Positions 1-7,940 of a stretch of DNA of 64,000 nucleotides are shown here, piece after piece (the first letter of the stretch is position 1; the number at the start of each line of letters is the position of its first letter). A program made the position numbers and the translations under genes. The notes beneath the pieces are model-generated. The model saw only the letters and a program-made list of their open reading frames with translations, did not search any database and had not been told where the DNA came from. Source of the stretch: Anaerolineae bacterium (GTDB taxonomy: Bacteria; Chloroflexota; Anaerolineae; JAFGEY01); assembly GCA_016929775.1 (NCBI GenBank), contig JAFGIE010000108.1, positions 1-64,000 on the forward strand, read 5' to 3'.

Positions 1-94
1 TAGGGAGCGCGGGCCGCGATCAAGTGGACCTGCTGATCAACCGGTCGTAGGGAGCGCGGGCCGCGATCAAGTGGACCTACTCATCAACTGGTCG
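1..94. repeat. 47-bp tandem duplication over a gene 3' end
   Basis: Two adjacent 47-bp copies, 1-47 and 48-94, differ at three positions. In each copy one frame reads GSAGRDQVDLLIN followed by RS or WS and a stop. The copies lie in different frames because 47 is not a multiple of three. The junction itself supplies the TAG at 48-50 that ends the first copy; the TGA at 95-97 ends the second. The downstream copy therefore looks like a non-coding remnant of a slippage duplication. A similar duplication occurs at 17190-17329. Confidence 0.85.
3..50 (+). CDS. C-terminal tail of an upstream gene (partial)
   Basis: Sixteen codons from the window edge to TAG at 48-50 read GSAGRDQVDLLINRS. The frame has GC-rich third positions, and the same peptide is preserved in the duplicated copy to the right, which suggests that it is real coding sequence. 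Too little is present to assign a family. The neighbouring sugar isomerase makes a sugar-metabolism gene likely, but that is only context. Confidence 0.35.
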   Translation, partial: GSAGRDQVDLLINRS

Positions 95-144
95 TGAACC
101 GAGTTCGCGATCGGATCCTGTGACTCGCAAGAGAGGAGCTTGTC

Positions 145-1107
145 ATGCGTATCGGCGTATTCACAGCACTGTACCAGGACCTGCCTTTCGAGACGGCGCT
201 GGACAAAGCCGCTGCCGCCGGCGTGACCGCAGTCGAGATCGGCACGGGCGGCTATCCTGGCAGTCAGCACTGCCCGGTCGACGAGCTGTTGGCGAGCCAG
301 GCCCGGCGTGAGGCGTACATGGCGGCGATCGCCGCGCGCGGGCTGATCCTGAGCGGCTTGAGCTGCCACAACAACCCCCTCCATCCGGACCCGGCGGTCG
401 CCAACCTCGCCGACGAGACGATCCGCAAGACGGTCCGGCTGGCTGAACTGCTCGGCGTGCCGGTGGTCAACGGCTTCTCGGGCCTCCCGGCGGGATCGCC
501 AGGCGACCGTATGCCCAACTGGGTCACCTGTCCGTGGCCCCCGCACTTTCTCGAGATCCTGGACTACCAGTGGAACCAGGTCGGGATCCCGTACTGGCGC
601 GAGACGGCGCAGTACATCGCCGATCACGGCGTCGTCATGGCCTTCGAGATGCATCCGGGCTTTCTCGTCTACAATGTGGACACCATGCTGCGCATGCGAG
701 AGGCGACTGGCCCGGCGATCGGCTGCAACTTTGACCCGAGCCACCTCTTTTGGAACGGCGTCGATCCCGTGGCGGCGATCCGGGCGCTGGGCGAGGCGAT
801 CTATCACGTCCACGGCAAGGACGTGTACGTCGACCCGTTGAACGTACAGGTCAATGGCTGCAATGACAACAAGCCCTATGGCGGGATCGCGAAGCGGTCG
901 TGGACCTTCCGGACGATCGGCTATGGGCACGAGCTCAAGGTGTGGAAGGACATCATGAGCGCCCTGCGTCTGGTCGGGTACGACTATGTCGTCTCGATCG
1001 AGCACGAGGATGCGCTGATGTCGAGCGACGAAGGGTTGGCCAAAGCCGTCGCCACGCTCAAGGAAGCGGTGATCGTCGAGCAACCGGGCGAGATGTTCTG
1101 GGCGTGA
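145..1107 (+). CDS. sugar phosphate isomerase/epimerase (TIM barrel)
   Basis: This 320-residue protein belongs to the xylose-isomerase-like / AP-endonuclease-2 barrel family, cytosolic enzymes that interconvert sugars or sugar phosphates through a divalent metal. Candidate metal ligands appear in family order: Glu in AFEMHPGF, Asp and His in NFDPSHLFW, His in YHVHGKDV and Glu in SIEHED. The ATG at 145 follows GAGAGGAG at a normal distance, which rules out the alternative start at 120 in another frame. Length is typical. The gene is alone on the plus strand and is followed by a strong hairpin. The exact sugar cannot be told from sequence. The neighbouring glycosidases suggest that it processes a sugar released from glycans. 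Confidence 0.85.
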   Translation: MRIGVFTALYQDLPFETALDKAAAAGVTAVEIGTGGYPGSQHCPVDELLASQARREAYMAAIAARGLILSGLSCHNNPLHPDPAVANLADETIRKTVRLAELLGVPVVNGFSGLPAGSPGDRMPNWVTCPWPPHFLEILDYQWNQVGIPYWRETAQYIADHGVVMAFEMHPGFLVYNVDTMLRMREATGPAIGCNFDPSHLFWNGVDPVAAIRALGEAIYHVHGKDVYVDPLNVQVNGCNDNKPYGGIAKRSWTFRTIGYGHELKVWKDIMSALRLVGYDYVVSIEHEDALMSSDEGLAKAVATLKEAVIVEQPGEMFWA

Positions 1108-1115
1108 TCCGATGT

Positions 1116-1149
1116 GCGCGCGGGCACGAGGTTCCTCGTGCCCGCGCGC
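1116..1149 (+). terminator. perfect 16-bp stem hairpin
   Basis: The arms 1116-1131 and 1134-1149 are perfectly complementary with a two-base loop and lie 8 bp after the stop of the isomerase gene. There is no T-tract, so this is either a GC-rich intrinsic terminator variant or a transcript-stabilising 3' hairpin between convergent genes. Confidence 0.6.
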
Positions 1150-1230
1150 CCCCAACCCATTCCTCGCGCCGACGCTCCTCACATCCACTGCTCGCGCCGA
1201 TGCTCCAGCGTCGGCGCGTCTGTGCTTCCC

Positions 1231-1300
1231 GTCCCCCCGCCGGAGCGGAGGGACGAGTGCGTCTGCGGCCCCCGTCCCCCCGCTGGAGCGGAGGGATGAG
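1231..1300. repeat. pair of REP-like palindromic repeats
   Basis: Two 27-bp copies, 1231-1257 and 1274-1300, differ at two positions. Each folds as a 10-bp stem (GTCCCCCCGC pairing with GCGGAGGGAC, one mismatch) with a 4-base loop. They sit between convergent genes, and a related copy lies at 17123-17148. The copies may be intergenic REP-like elements or bidirectional terminators. Confidence 0.55.
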
Positions 1301-1305
1301 CAACC

Positions 1306-2313
1306 TCAGCCGCCCAGGCGCTCCAGGACGGGCGCGAGGCAGCCGCCCGCGCCATCCGCGAGCGCCATCAGCGCACGGTAGGGCGCCCAGTCGGCGTACG
1401 ACCCCTGCCCATCCCACTGGGACAGCTCGTTCTCTACCAACCACACGTCGCAGAGCAGCGCATATCCGAGCAGCCGGTCGGCGCTGCCCTGCGCGCCTGC
1501 GGCGGCGAGGGCGATCTCAGTCACAGCCTCGCGCAGCTGTGCCCGCCCGGACCCGTTGGGGTCGGGCAGCGGATCGGGCCTCTCCGGCGGGTCATAGGCG
1601 GCTCTGACCAGTTCGTTCAGGTCCAGCTCGACGGGCGCCAGCACCGCGAACTCCAAGTCCAGCAGCGCGACGACCTGCCCGTCGCGCCAGAGCGCGTTCT
1701 CGGTGCACAGGTCGCCGTGATTGAGGACGCGCGGGGCAGCGGGCAGGGCTGTCCAGAAGCGGCCCAGCACGCCAGACAGCACGACGACTTGACGTGCATC
1801 AAGCACGCCCGCGCTCTCCAGGCGGGCGAGCTGCGCCGCCGCTTTCGCCGGGCTGGGCGCGTAGAAGGGCGATTCGCTCGCGGCATACGCCTGGGCCAGT
1901 GTGGCGTCGACGGCGTGGATCGCCTGCGCCCTGCGCCAGAGCTGGCGCTTGGCGGAGATCCGGTCCTCCCAGCCCAAGGTGGGCCAGACTGCGCCCAGGT
2001 TGCGCCCGGCGACCCTGCGCATCAACATCCACGCGTGCTCCTCGGTCACGCCGCTCTCTAGGACGGGCGGGTAGCCGACGTCGGGGGGTAGGATGGAGGC
2101 GAGTCGCGCCTCGCGGATCAGATCGCGCGTGCCGGGCTTGACCGCAACGCGCAGCACCAGTCCGCCCGCCGACCAAGTGGCATTGGTCCAGCCCCCCTCC
2201 CGGCGCATGGCGGACAGGTCCGCGCCGTGGCGTTCCAGGATCTGGGCAGCGATGTGGGTGCAGCGGGCGACGAGCGCCGGGTCGCGGTACTGGTCAACCT
2301 CGGGCTCGATCAC
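1306..2313 (-). CDS. APH/choline-kinase-fold phosphotransferase
   Basis: 335 residues from a GTG start, nine bases after the upstream methyltransferase gene. The C-lobe has the family signature: the Brenner-type motif NHGDLCTEN near residue 200 with the catalytic Asp, and the metal-binding DLEF about 20 residues later. The family transfers phosphate from ATP to a hydroxyl of small molecules (aminoglycosides, choline, homoserine, sugars, fructosamines). Nothing here points to antibiotic resistance; with a methyltransferase partner and sugar enzymes around it, a small-metabolite kinase role is more likely. The GTG choice is supported by a purine-rich SD (GGAAGGA) that overlaps the end of the preceding gene. 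Confidence 0.8.
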   Translation of the reverse strand: MIEPEVDQYRDPALVARCTHIAAQILERHGADLSAMRREGGWTNATWSAGGLVLRVAVKPGTRDLIREARLASILPPDVGYPPVLESGVTEEHAWMLMRRVAGRNLGAVWPTLGWEDRISAKRQLWRRAQAIHAVDATLAQAYAASESPFYAPSPAKAAAQLARLESAGVLDARQVVVLSGVLGRFWTALPAAPRVLNHGDLCTENALWRDGQVVALLDLEFAVLAPVELDLNELVRAAYDPPERPDPLPDPNGSGRAQLREAVTEIALAAAGAQGSADRLLGYALLCDVWLVENELSQWDGQGSYADWAPYRALMALADGAGGCLAPVLERLGG

Positions 2314-2322
2314 GGGGAGGTC

Positions 2323-3099
2323 CTATTCCTTCCTCGCGACGATCACGAACCCGACATTGTATGCCATCTCGTGCGCCCAGCTGCCGGGCGCCGCACGTGG
2401 ATCGGGCTGCGTCCAGGGGTGGTCCTCCACCTGCTCGATCCGGAAGCCTGCTTCCAGGAGCCCGCCAAAGATGTCGCTGAAGGTGTGGCGGTAGTCGTAG
2501 GCCCCCGTCTCGTGGCGGTAGTACCGCGCCGCATAGGGCGCGGTGATCCGGTATGCCTCGCCGTCCCATTCGAGAAAGTGGGTGGCTGGGTTGCCAAAGT
2601 CGACGCGGTACAACCCGCCAGGCCTGAGCACGCGCACGACGCCCGCATACACCTCGCGCACATCGGGCACCCAGCTCATCGAGGGCCCCTGGTAGACGAG
2701 GTCGTAGGCTGCCGCGTCGACGCCGGACAGGTCGCGCATGTCGGCTTGGATGGTCGTGATCGGGTAGCCATAGTGCGCCGCAGATGCCTGGTCTCCGGCG
2801 AGCTGACCGGCGCTAAAATCGATCGCGGTCACGCGCGCGCCCAGCAGGCCGAACACAGCCGACTGCTGCCCCCCGCCGGCGGCGAGACAGAGCACGTCCT
2901 TGCTCGCGACGTCGACGAGCACGTTGGCGGGATAGACCTGGTAGAGCGACTCGGGGACGGACGCCAGCTCGCCGCGCGCGTACTGGCGCACGAGCGCGGC
3001 GTCGAGGTCAAGCCAAGGGAGGGTGAACCCGCCGCCCTTGGATACCTCCTGTTCCCAGTGCCGCTGGTTGGCGGCTGCGATCTCGTCGATGGGGGGCAT
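2323..3099 (-). CDS. class I SAM-dependent methyltransferase
   Basis: 258 residues with a Rossmann-type fold. Motif I is VLCLAAGGGQQ near residue 70, followed by the acidic loop after VTAIDFS, and the post-motif segment RVLRPGGLYRVDFGN. The family moves a methyl group from S-adenosylmethionine to small molecules or proteins; the substrate is not evident. The ATG follows AAAGGGAGA. It is the first gene of a two-gene unit with the kinase-fold protein at 1306-2313 and has a recognisable promoter 56 bp upstream. Confidence 0.82.
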   Translation of the reverse strand: MPPIDEIAAANQRHWEQEVSKGGGFTLPWLDLDAALVRQYARGELASVPESLYQVYPANVLVDVASKDVLCLAAGGGQQSAVFGLLGARVTAIDFSAGQLAGDQASAAHYGYPITTIQADMRDLSGVDAAAYDLVYQGPSMSWVPDVREVYAGVVRVLRPGGLYRVDFGNPATHFLEWDGEAYRITAPYAARYYRHETGAYDYRHTFSDIFGGLLEAGFRIEQVEDHPWTQPDPRAAPGSWAHEMAYNVGFVIVARKE

Positions 3100-3154
3100 A
3101 TGGGCTCTCCCTTTCTGCTGGGATGGTCAGCGGTGTGCGACCAGAACGTGCGAC

Positions 3155-3182
3155 ATTGTAACATGGTCTGGAGCGCCGGCAA
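3155..3182 (-). promoter_or_regulatory. sigma70-type promoter for the methyltransferase/APH unit
   Basis: On the minus strand TTGCCG (3177-3182) is followed after 16 bp by TACAAT (3155-3160). The -10 hexamer lies 56 bp before the ATG at 3099. Confidence 0.6.
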
Positions 3183-3392
3183 TGCGCCGACCGGCGGGGT
3201 TCTGAGTGACCAGAGAGGTCAGTCCGCGCCCTGGACGCTCGTCCTGCGCCTGTGGTGAACGAGGCGCGCGCCAGCGTCCGCGCAGGCGGCTAATGAGGCG
3301 AGCGCGTGCTATCCCGGGCAGTGCTAGATCCACACGTAGCGCCGCCGGTTGTGGAGGACTATCTCTGCCTGTGCACTGGCGAGGGCGTCCCC

Positions 3393-6224
3393 CTACCGCC
3401 GCCAGCGATAGTCGTGGTCGAGCGCTTGCACGAAATCGGCCTGTACCTCGCCCAGGTTCTCGATCGCCCACTCGTCGCCCGTCCAGCGATAGAGCAGCAG
3501 GCAGTGGATCTGCTGCGCGTAGGGCGTGCGGTTCCAGCGGTCGATCTCGGCGTAGGCTGCGCGCACCCAGCCCACGTTCATGTTCAGCCACCCGTTCTGG
3601 GTCGAACCATAGGCTGTGGAGCGGGTCCAGTGGTTGCTCTCGGTGATGTAGATCGGGCGGTCGCGCCATTTGGCTGGGATCGCCTCGGCAAAGGCCCGGT
3701 ACGCCTGGAAGTCATAGTAGTGCTCGTGCGGCGTGCCGGGCGTGAGGGGCGGGTCGTGAAAGACGGTCTTGGCTGTGATCAGGCTGACGTCGAGCCAGTG
3801 CGTATAGGTGTGGAGGGCGATGCCGTCCAGCTCGTCGATGTAGGACAGCATCTCGCGAAAGTAGTCGAGGGGGCGGTAAGGCTGCCCGGTGAGGGGCCAT
3901 GGCAGGCCAAAGTAGGGGTCCACAGCCCCCGGTACGACGATCGCTTCCGGCTGCTCAGTCACGATCCGCGCGCGCACCATGTTGAACGCCTCGGCGTACA
4001 GGGCAGGCGTGATGTGCTCGATCGGGTGGTGCTCGCCGCCCGGATGCTCGCGGATGTTGTTCTGCTCGTTGCCGATGATCCAGATGTGGCAGCCCTGCGA
4101 GAGCGCGACATAGCGCGCGCACGTATCGGCGAACCCCGGATAGAGCGTGTGTTCAGGCAGCGTGCCCGCAGTGCCCCACCCGTTGTTGAGGCGCATGATC
4201 ACGCCGAACCCCGCATCGGACCAGGGACGAAAGTCGTGCGTCTGGATGTGCGTGGGGTTGGCGCCGATCCCCTCGGTCAAGAGCACCCAGCCCTTCACGT
4301 CCTTGCCGTGGAAGAGATGGCGGAAATGGGAGGGCGTGCCGGGCTCGGCGCCGTGGATGCCATAGATCCAGGCGCTCTCCCCGCTGGGCACACTGTCCGG
4401 GTCGACCGGCTGTCGCTCGTCGTCCTCGCTCACGCCGCGCACGCCCTGCCCGTTCACGTACCCCTCGTGCAGGCTGGGGGTGCGGACCTGGATCCAGCGG
4501 TCTTGCCCGACCTTGCTCGCGACCTGCGCCGGGTCCTTGAGCGTCTCCAGCATAGTCCCATTCCCGACGCGCCAGGTCGGCGGCTGCGCCGTTCCCGCGC
4601 CCGGGCGCACGTCCAGGCCCTGGTCGTGGTCGACCACGAGGTGGGTATAGCTCGCCCCCGGGCCCGCCGCGGGCTCTAGGTCGACGTGGCGCATGCGCTG
4701 GACGTGGTCATAGTGAAAGCGGACGCCCGTGCAGTACGCCTTGGTGATCGGCCGGATGGCTGTGCCGACCTCGACGCCGTTCGCGTCGCGGTGGTCGATG
4801 CTGGCGTTCACCACGTCATATCCGGCGGACGGCGGGTAGACGTGCCCGCACATGTCGGTGCCGCTGAAGGGGCCGATGTACAGGTTGACGTGACACATGG
4901 CTGCCTGGGCCATGTTCCCGTTCCAGTAGATCAGGATGTCACCTGGCAGCCACGGCTCGTGATCGGCGACCTCGCGCAGCTTGGGGTGACCGGGCCTGGG
5001 CCGGTAATAGTTCGCAGCATGCGTGGTGTTGAAGGGAGTGCCCGGCGGCTCGGTCACGTCCCACTTGTAGTCGACGCCCGCCGCGTGCAGGCAGATCGCG
5101 ACCAGGTCGGCGCACACGATGTCCTTGTAGTGGAAGTGGTTGGGGTCATTGCGGTAGTACCAGCCCGTCGCCAGCCTCTGCAGCTCTGGGGGAAGCGAGT
5201 CATACACCTTGGGGTCGTCGCCCAGGCAGGCGAGCGCCTGGTCGATCAGGGCGCGCACGGCGGCTGGGGCAGTGGCATAGCCCGCCCAGTGCGAGACCAT
5301 CTCCGCGCCGGTCGAAATCAGGGTGACGTCGTGGACCAGATCGGCTTGCAGGGTAAAGTGAGCGTGGTAGGGGTGATAGTCGGCAGCTTGTACGAGCAGC
5401 CGGCAATCGCCCGGCGCGGCGATCTCGTCAAAGGCATAGCGCCCGGCGTGGTCCGTCTTGGTATAGAGGTAGTAGCTGGGGACGGACGGGTTCTCGGGGA
5501 GCAGGTAGGTCCTGTGCGCCCGAAAGACATAGCCCTCTTGGCTCAGGGCGGGGTTCCGTTCCACCACGCCGCTCATGAACTCGTTCCAGGTGATGCCCTC
5601 CACCTGGCCTTGCACGTGGGACGTCCAGCACTGCCAGCGGTTCCCGGCAAAGCCCGTCAGCTCGCGCGTCCATGTGACCGAGGTGGGATCGGGGATGTTC
5701 TCGGGGAGCACGTAGCTCTTGTGGGCCTGGAAGACGAACCCGTCGCTTGACAGGGAGGGGTTGTGCGTGACGACGGCGTTCATGAACTCGTTCCAGGTGA
5801 CGCCCTCGACCTTGCCCTGGACGTAGGCGATCCAGCACTGCCAGCGGTTCCCGTAAAAGCCGGTGAGCGGTCGCGACCACGTGAGGACCGGCTGCGCGGC
5901 AGCCTGCTCGGGCAGCAAGTAGGTCTTGTCGGCATACAAGATGTACCCGTCGGCCTGCAAGTGCGGGTTGTGCTCGCCGACCTGGTCCCTGAACTCGGCC
6001 CAGGTGATGCCCGCTACCTGTTTCATGACGAACTTTTGCCAGCAGTTCCAGCGGTGACCAGAGAAACCGGTGATGCTCCGTGTCCAGGACAGCGCGTCGG
6101 GCCGGTGGACGGCAGCGGCGCCCACCTCGCCCAACGGACCTGCGGACGTGATGAGGTGCACGGCGGCATCCGCGATCGGCGCCCCGTCTTGGGTGCGGAC
6201 TGAACCTGTGAGGGACAAAGCCAT
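3393..6224 (-). CDS. multidomain protein: LysM-like repeats, Cys-peptidase-like domain, clan GH-A glycosidase
   Basis: 943 residues. After a short N-terminal beta segment come three repeats of about 60 residues (roughly 44-104, 113-172, 180-240), each with W-x-R-x-x-TGF-x-G-x-RW-x-CW and ending NPxLxxDGY...YxLPE. The NP...LPE half resembles LysM. A carboxypeptidase-regulatory-like domain follows (TKTDHAGRYAFDEI). Next is a cysteine-peptidase-like domain with Cys in IVCADLVA and His in CHVNLYIG, as in NlpC/P60, CHAP or DUF1287 folds. Then comes an SH3-like stretch, and finally a barrel with acid/base Glu in IIGNEQN and nucleophile Glu in IYITESNHW, typical of clan GH-A. There is no clear signal peptide. 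The ATG has the SD AGAGGAAGG. A predicted cell-wall or glycan-degrading protein; the substrate is unknown. Confidence 0.75.
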   Translation of the reverse strand: MALSLTGSVRTQDGAPIADAAVHLITSAGPLGEVGAAAVHRPDALSWTRSITGFSGHRWNCWQKFVMKQVAGITWAEFRDQVGEHNPHLQADGYILYADKTYLLPEQAAAQPVLTWSRPLTGFYGNRWQCWIAYVQGKVEGVTWNEFMNAVVTHNPSLSSDGFVFQAHKSYVLPENIPDPTSVTWTRELTGFAGNRWQCWTSHVQGQVEGITWNEFMSGVVERNPALSQEGYVFRAHRTYLLPENPSVPSYYLYTKTDHAGRYAFDEIAAPGDCRLLVQAADYHPYHAHFTLQADLVHDVTLISTGAEMVSHWAGYATAPAAVRALIDQALACLGDDPKVYDSLPPELQRLATGWYYRNDPNHFHYKDIVCADLVAICLHAAGVDYKWDVTEPPGTPFNTTHAANYYRPRPGHPKLREVADHEPWLPGDILIYWNGNMAQAAMCHVNLYIGPFSGTDMCGHVYPPSAGYDVVNASIDHRDANGVEVGTAIRPITKAYCTGVRFHYDHVQRMRHVDLEPAAGPGASYTHLVVDHDQGLDVRPGAGTAQPPTWRVGNGTMLETLKDPAQVASKVGQDRWIQVRTPSLHEGYVNGQGVRGVSEDDERQPVDPDSVPSGESAWIYGIHGAEPGTPSHFRHLFHGKDVKGWVLLTEGIGANPTHIQTHDFRPWSDAGFGVIMRLNNGWGTAGTLPEHTLYPGFADTCARYVALSQGCHIWIIGNEQNNIREHPGGEHHPIEHITPALYAEAFNMVRARIVTEQPEAIVVPGAVDPYFGLPWPLTGQPYRPLDYFREMLSYIDELDGIALHTYTHWLDVSLITAKTVFHDPPLTPGTPHEHYYDFQAYRAFAEAIPAKWRDRPIYITESNHWTRSTAYGSTQNGWLNMNVGWVRAAYAEIDRWNRTPYAQQIHCLLLYRWTGDEWAIENLGEVQADFVQALDHDYRWRR

Positions 6225-6399
6225 GGCTCACCTTCCTCTCTGCTATCGCGATCCCTGCGTCTCGTAGGCCGAGCGGCGGGTCCGCCCACGCTCAACGCAC
6301 TGTGGGGCTGCCTCGAGTCGGGCGGCGCCTCGGTGGCAGCGGCAACTGTGGTGCACCGCTTGTCTCGTGGAAGGGGGAGGTGTGGATGGGTGCATGGAT

Positions 6400-6428
6400 A
6401 TTGTACCACGACTTGGGTCGGTAGACAA
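6400..6428 (-). promoter_or_regulatory. promoter of the 943-residue glycosidase gene
   Basis: On the minus strand TTGTCT (6423-6428), 17 bp, TACAAT (6400-6405), with TCGTGG directly upstream of the -10, which gives an extended -10. This predicts a leader of about 170 nt before the ATG at 6224. The rest of the 306-bp gap (6225-6530) shows nothing else. Confidence 0.75.
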
Positions 6429-6530
6429 GGCCTTTTCGCGTATGATGAGGGTGTTCTTGGACAATGATCTATGCGCTGTCCCTTGCTGGGACCGCCCGCA
6501 AGGACCGCACAACCCTGCTCCCGCAGCTCG

Positions 6531-7805
6531 CTAACTGGTGCTGCTGGGCTCGCGTTCCTCGAGCAGCTCTAGGATCAGGAGCAGGGCGCGGATGATGTGG
6601 AATGGGTCCTTGACCGGGAGCGCCACGACCTTCTGCTGCGGTCGGCCCTCCCGGTCGCGGATCTGGATCCACTCCCCGATCGCCGGATCGGGGTTGGGGA
6701 AGGTGGCGAACGTGTAGGCCCGGATCCTGTCGTACCACTCGAGGAGCCGGCGCTCCCCGGTCAGCGAGAACGCCAGCAGGGTGGCATACAGGCCCTCCGA
6801 GTGGGGCCACCACAGCTTGTTGTCCCAATCGCCCTCGATCTTGGTCACCATGGTGTGATCTTGCACGCCTGCCGTGCTGCCGTGCGGCATGCCGCCCGCT
6901 GGATCTACGAACAGGAACAGGCCTCCCAGCTCCTCATCCCACCCCACGTGCAGCGTGCGCAGCACGATCTGTGCTGCCCGCTCGATGGTGGGTCGATCGT
7001 CCGCCGCCTGGGCATGCTGCATGACGAACCACATGTCCTCTAGGCTGTGCCCTGGGTTCAGATAGCTGCCCAGCAGGGCGCCGGCGATGACCTGGTTGTC
7101 GCTGCCGATCATCTCGCGGACGAGGTCGTCGACGACAAAGCGATCCATGATCTCTCGCATGTAGCCGTCGGCATGTCGATTCACGGACGCGCTCTCTCGA
7201 TCGCCGAGCTCCCGCATCGCCTCCGCCAGTTCGTGGGACACGTTCAGCATGATCATCGGGATCCCGTGCGCTTTGAGCCCCTCGGGCACCGGGTATGGCT
7301 CGGTGCGGAAGGTCCCGTCCGCAAGCCGCGTGCGTACCGACGCGTAGAGGCGGCGGGCGAACGCGAGCGCCTCGGCGTCTCGGGCGGCGCGGGCATAGCG
7401 TGACAGCCCGAGGATGACAAAGCAGTCCGCATAGATGCTCGTGTCGTATCCCGCGCCCGGGACCTGCTCCTTGGCTGCGCCGGTGCGGTCCATGAGGAAG
7501 GCGCAGTTCCCGTTGTCGAGCAGGCAGTGCGCCATCAGGAACGCGGCGCCCGATCGCGCGAGGGCGAGGTATGCCTCGGGCGCGCGGCTCGTCACGCCCG
7601 GCATGGCAGCCAACTTGGAGAGTACCCAGACCATGCGGCCCTGGGACCAGGTGAACTTGTCCGTGCTGAGCAGGGCGCGCCCGGTGTTGTCAAAGCAGGT
7701 CAGGTAGCCGCCGTACTCGGGGTCCATGGCTCTGTCCAGCCAAAAGGGCAGGATGACGGTCTCTAGGTGGCGCTGGTAGAATGTGCGTTCGCGCTCTCGA
7801 TCCAT
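6531..7805 (-). CDS. N-acylglucosamine 2-epimerase (AGE) family protein
   Basis: 424 residues from the ATG at 7805, preceded by AGAAGGAGG; the frame stays open upstream to 7925, but that part has no SD and reads like non-coding sequence. It is an (alpha/alpha)6-barrel: GGYLTCFDNTGRAL near the N-terminus, WSQGRMVW, a histidine-bearing GHSLEDMW, and the characteristic LWWPHSEGL near residue 340. The family epimerises or isomerises sugars (GlcNAc/ManNAc, cellobiose, mannose/glucose/fructose) without a nucleotide-sugar intermediate. It sits between the GH43-GH3 enzyme and a GH-A glycosidase, so cellobiose- or mannose-type isomerisation is plausible but unproven. Confidence 0.85.
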   Translation of the reverse strand: MDRERERTFYQRHLETVILPFWLDRAMDPEYGGYLTCFDNTGRALLSTDKFTWSQGRMVWVLSKLAAMPGVTSRAPEAYLALARSGAAFLMAHCLLDNGNCAFLMDRTGAAKEQVPGAGYDTSIYADCFVILGLSRYARAARDAEALAFARRLYASVRTRLADGTFRTEPYPVPEGLKAHGIPMIMLNVSHELAEAMRELGDRESASVNRHADGYMREIMDRFVVDDLVREMIGSDNQVIAGALLGSYLNPGHSLEDMWFVMQHAQAADDRPTIERAAQIVLRTLHVGWDEELGGLFLFVDPAGGMPHGSTAGVQDHTMVTKIEGDWDNKLWWPHSEGLYATLLAFSLTGERRLLEWYDRIRAYTFATFPNPDPAIGEWIQIRDREGRPQQKVVALPVKDPFHIIRALLLILELLEEREPSSTS

Positions 7806-7940
7806 GGCTGGGCCTCCTTCTAGGGCGCAATCTCTTTGCCCACGCTGCTGTGTGGGTGCGAGCACGATCGATCGGGTCCCGCGCGCGGGTGCTCGACCCG
7901 CACGCCGACTGGTGCCGCCGGGCACATGGGGTGTACTGGG

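Noticed and set aside
1306..2313. Aminoglycoside resistance gene
   Set aside because: The fold is that of APH enzymes, but the family is very broad; there is no mobile element or other resistance context, and its partner is a methyltransferase in a sugar region.
2323..3099. DNA methyltransferase of a restriction system
   Set aside because: Motif I is that of class I small-molecule methyltransferases; no DPPY/NPPF catalytic motif, no target-recognition domain and no nuclease neighbour.
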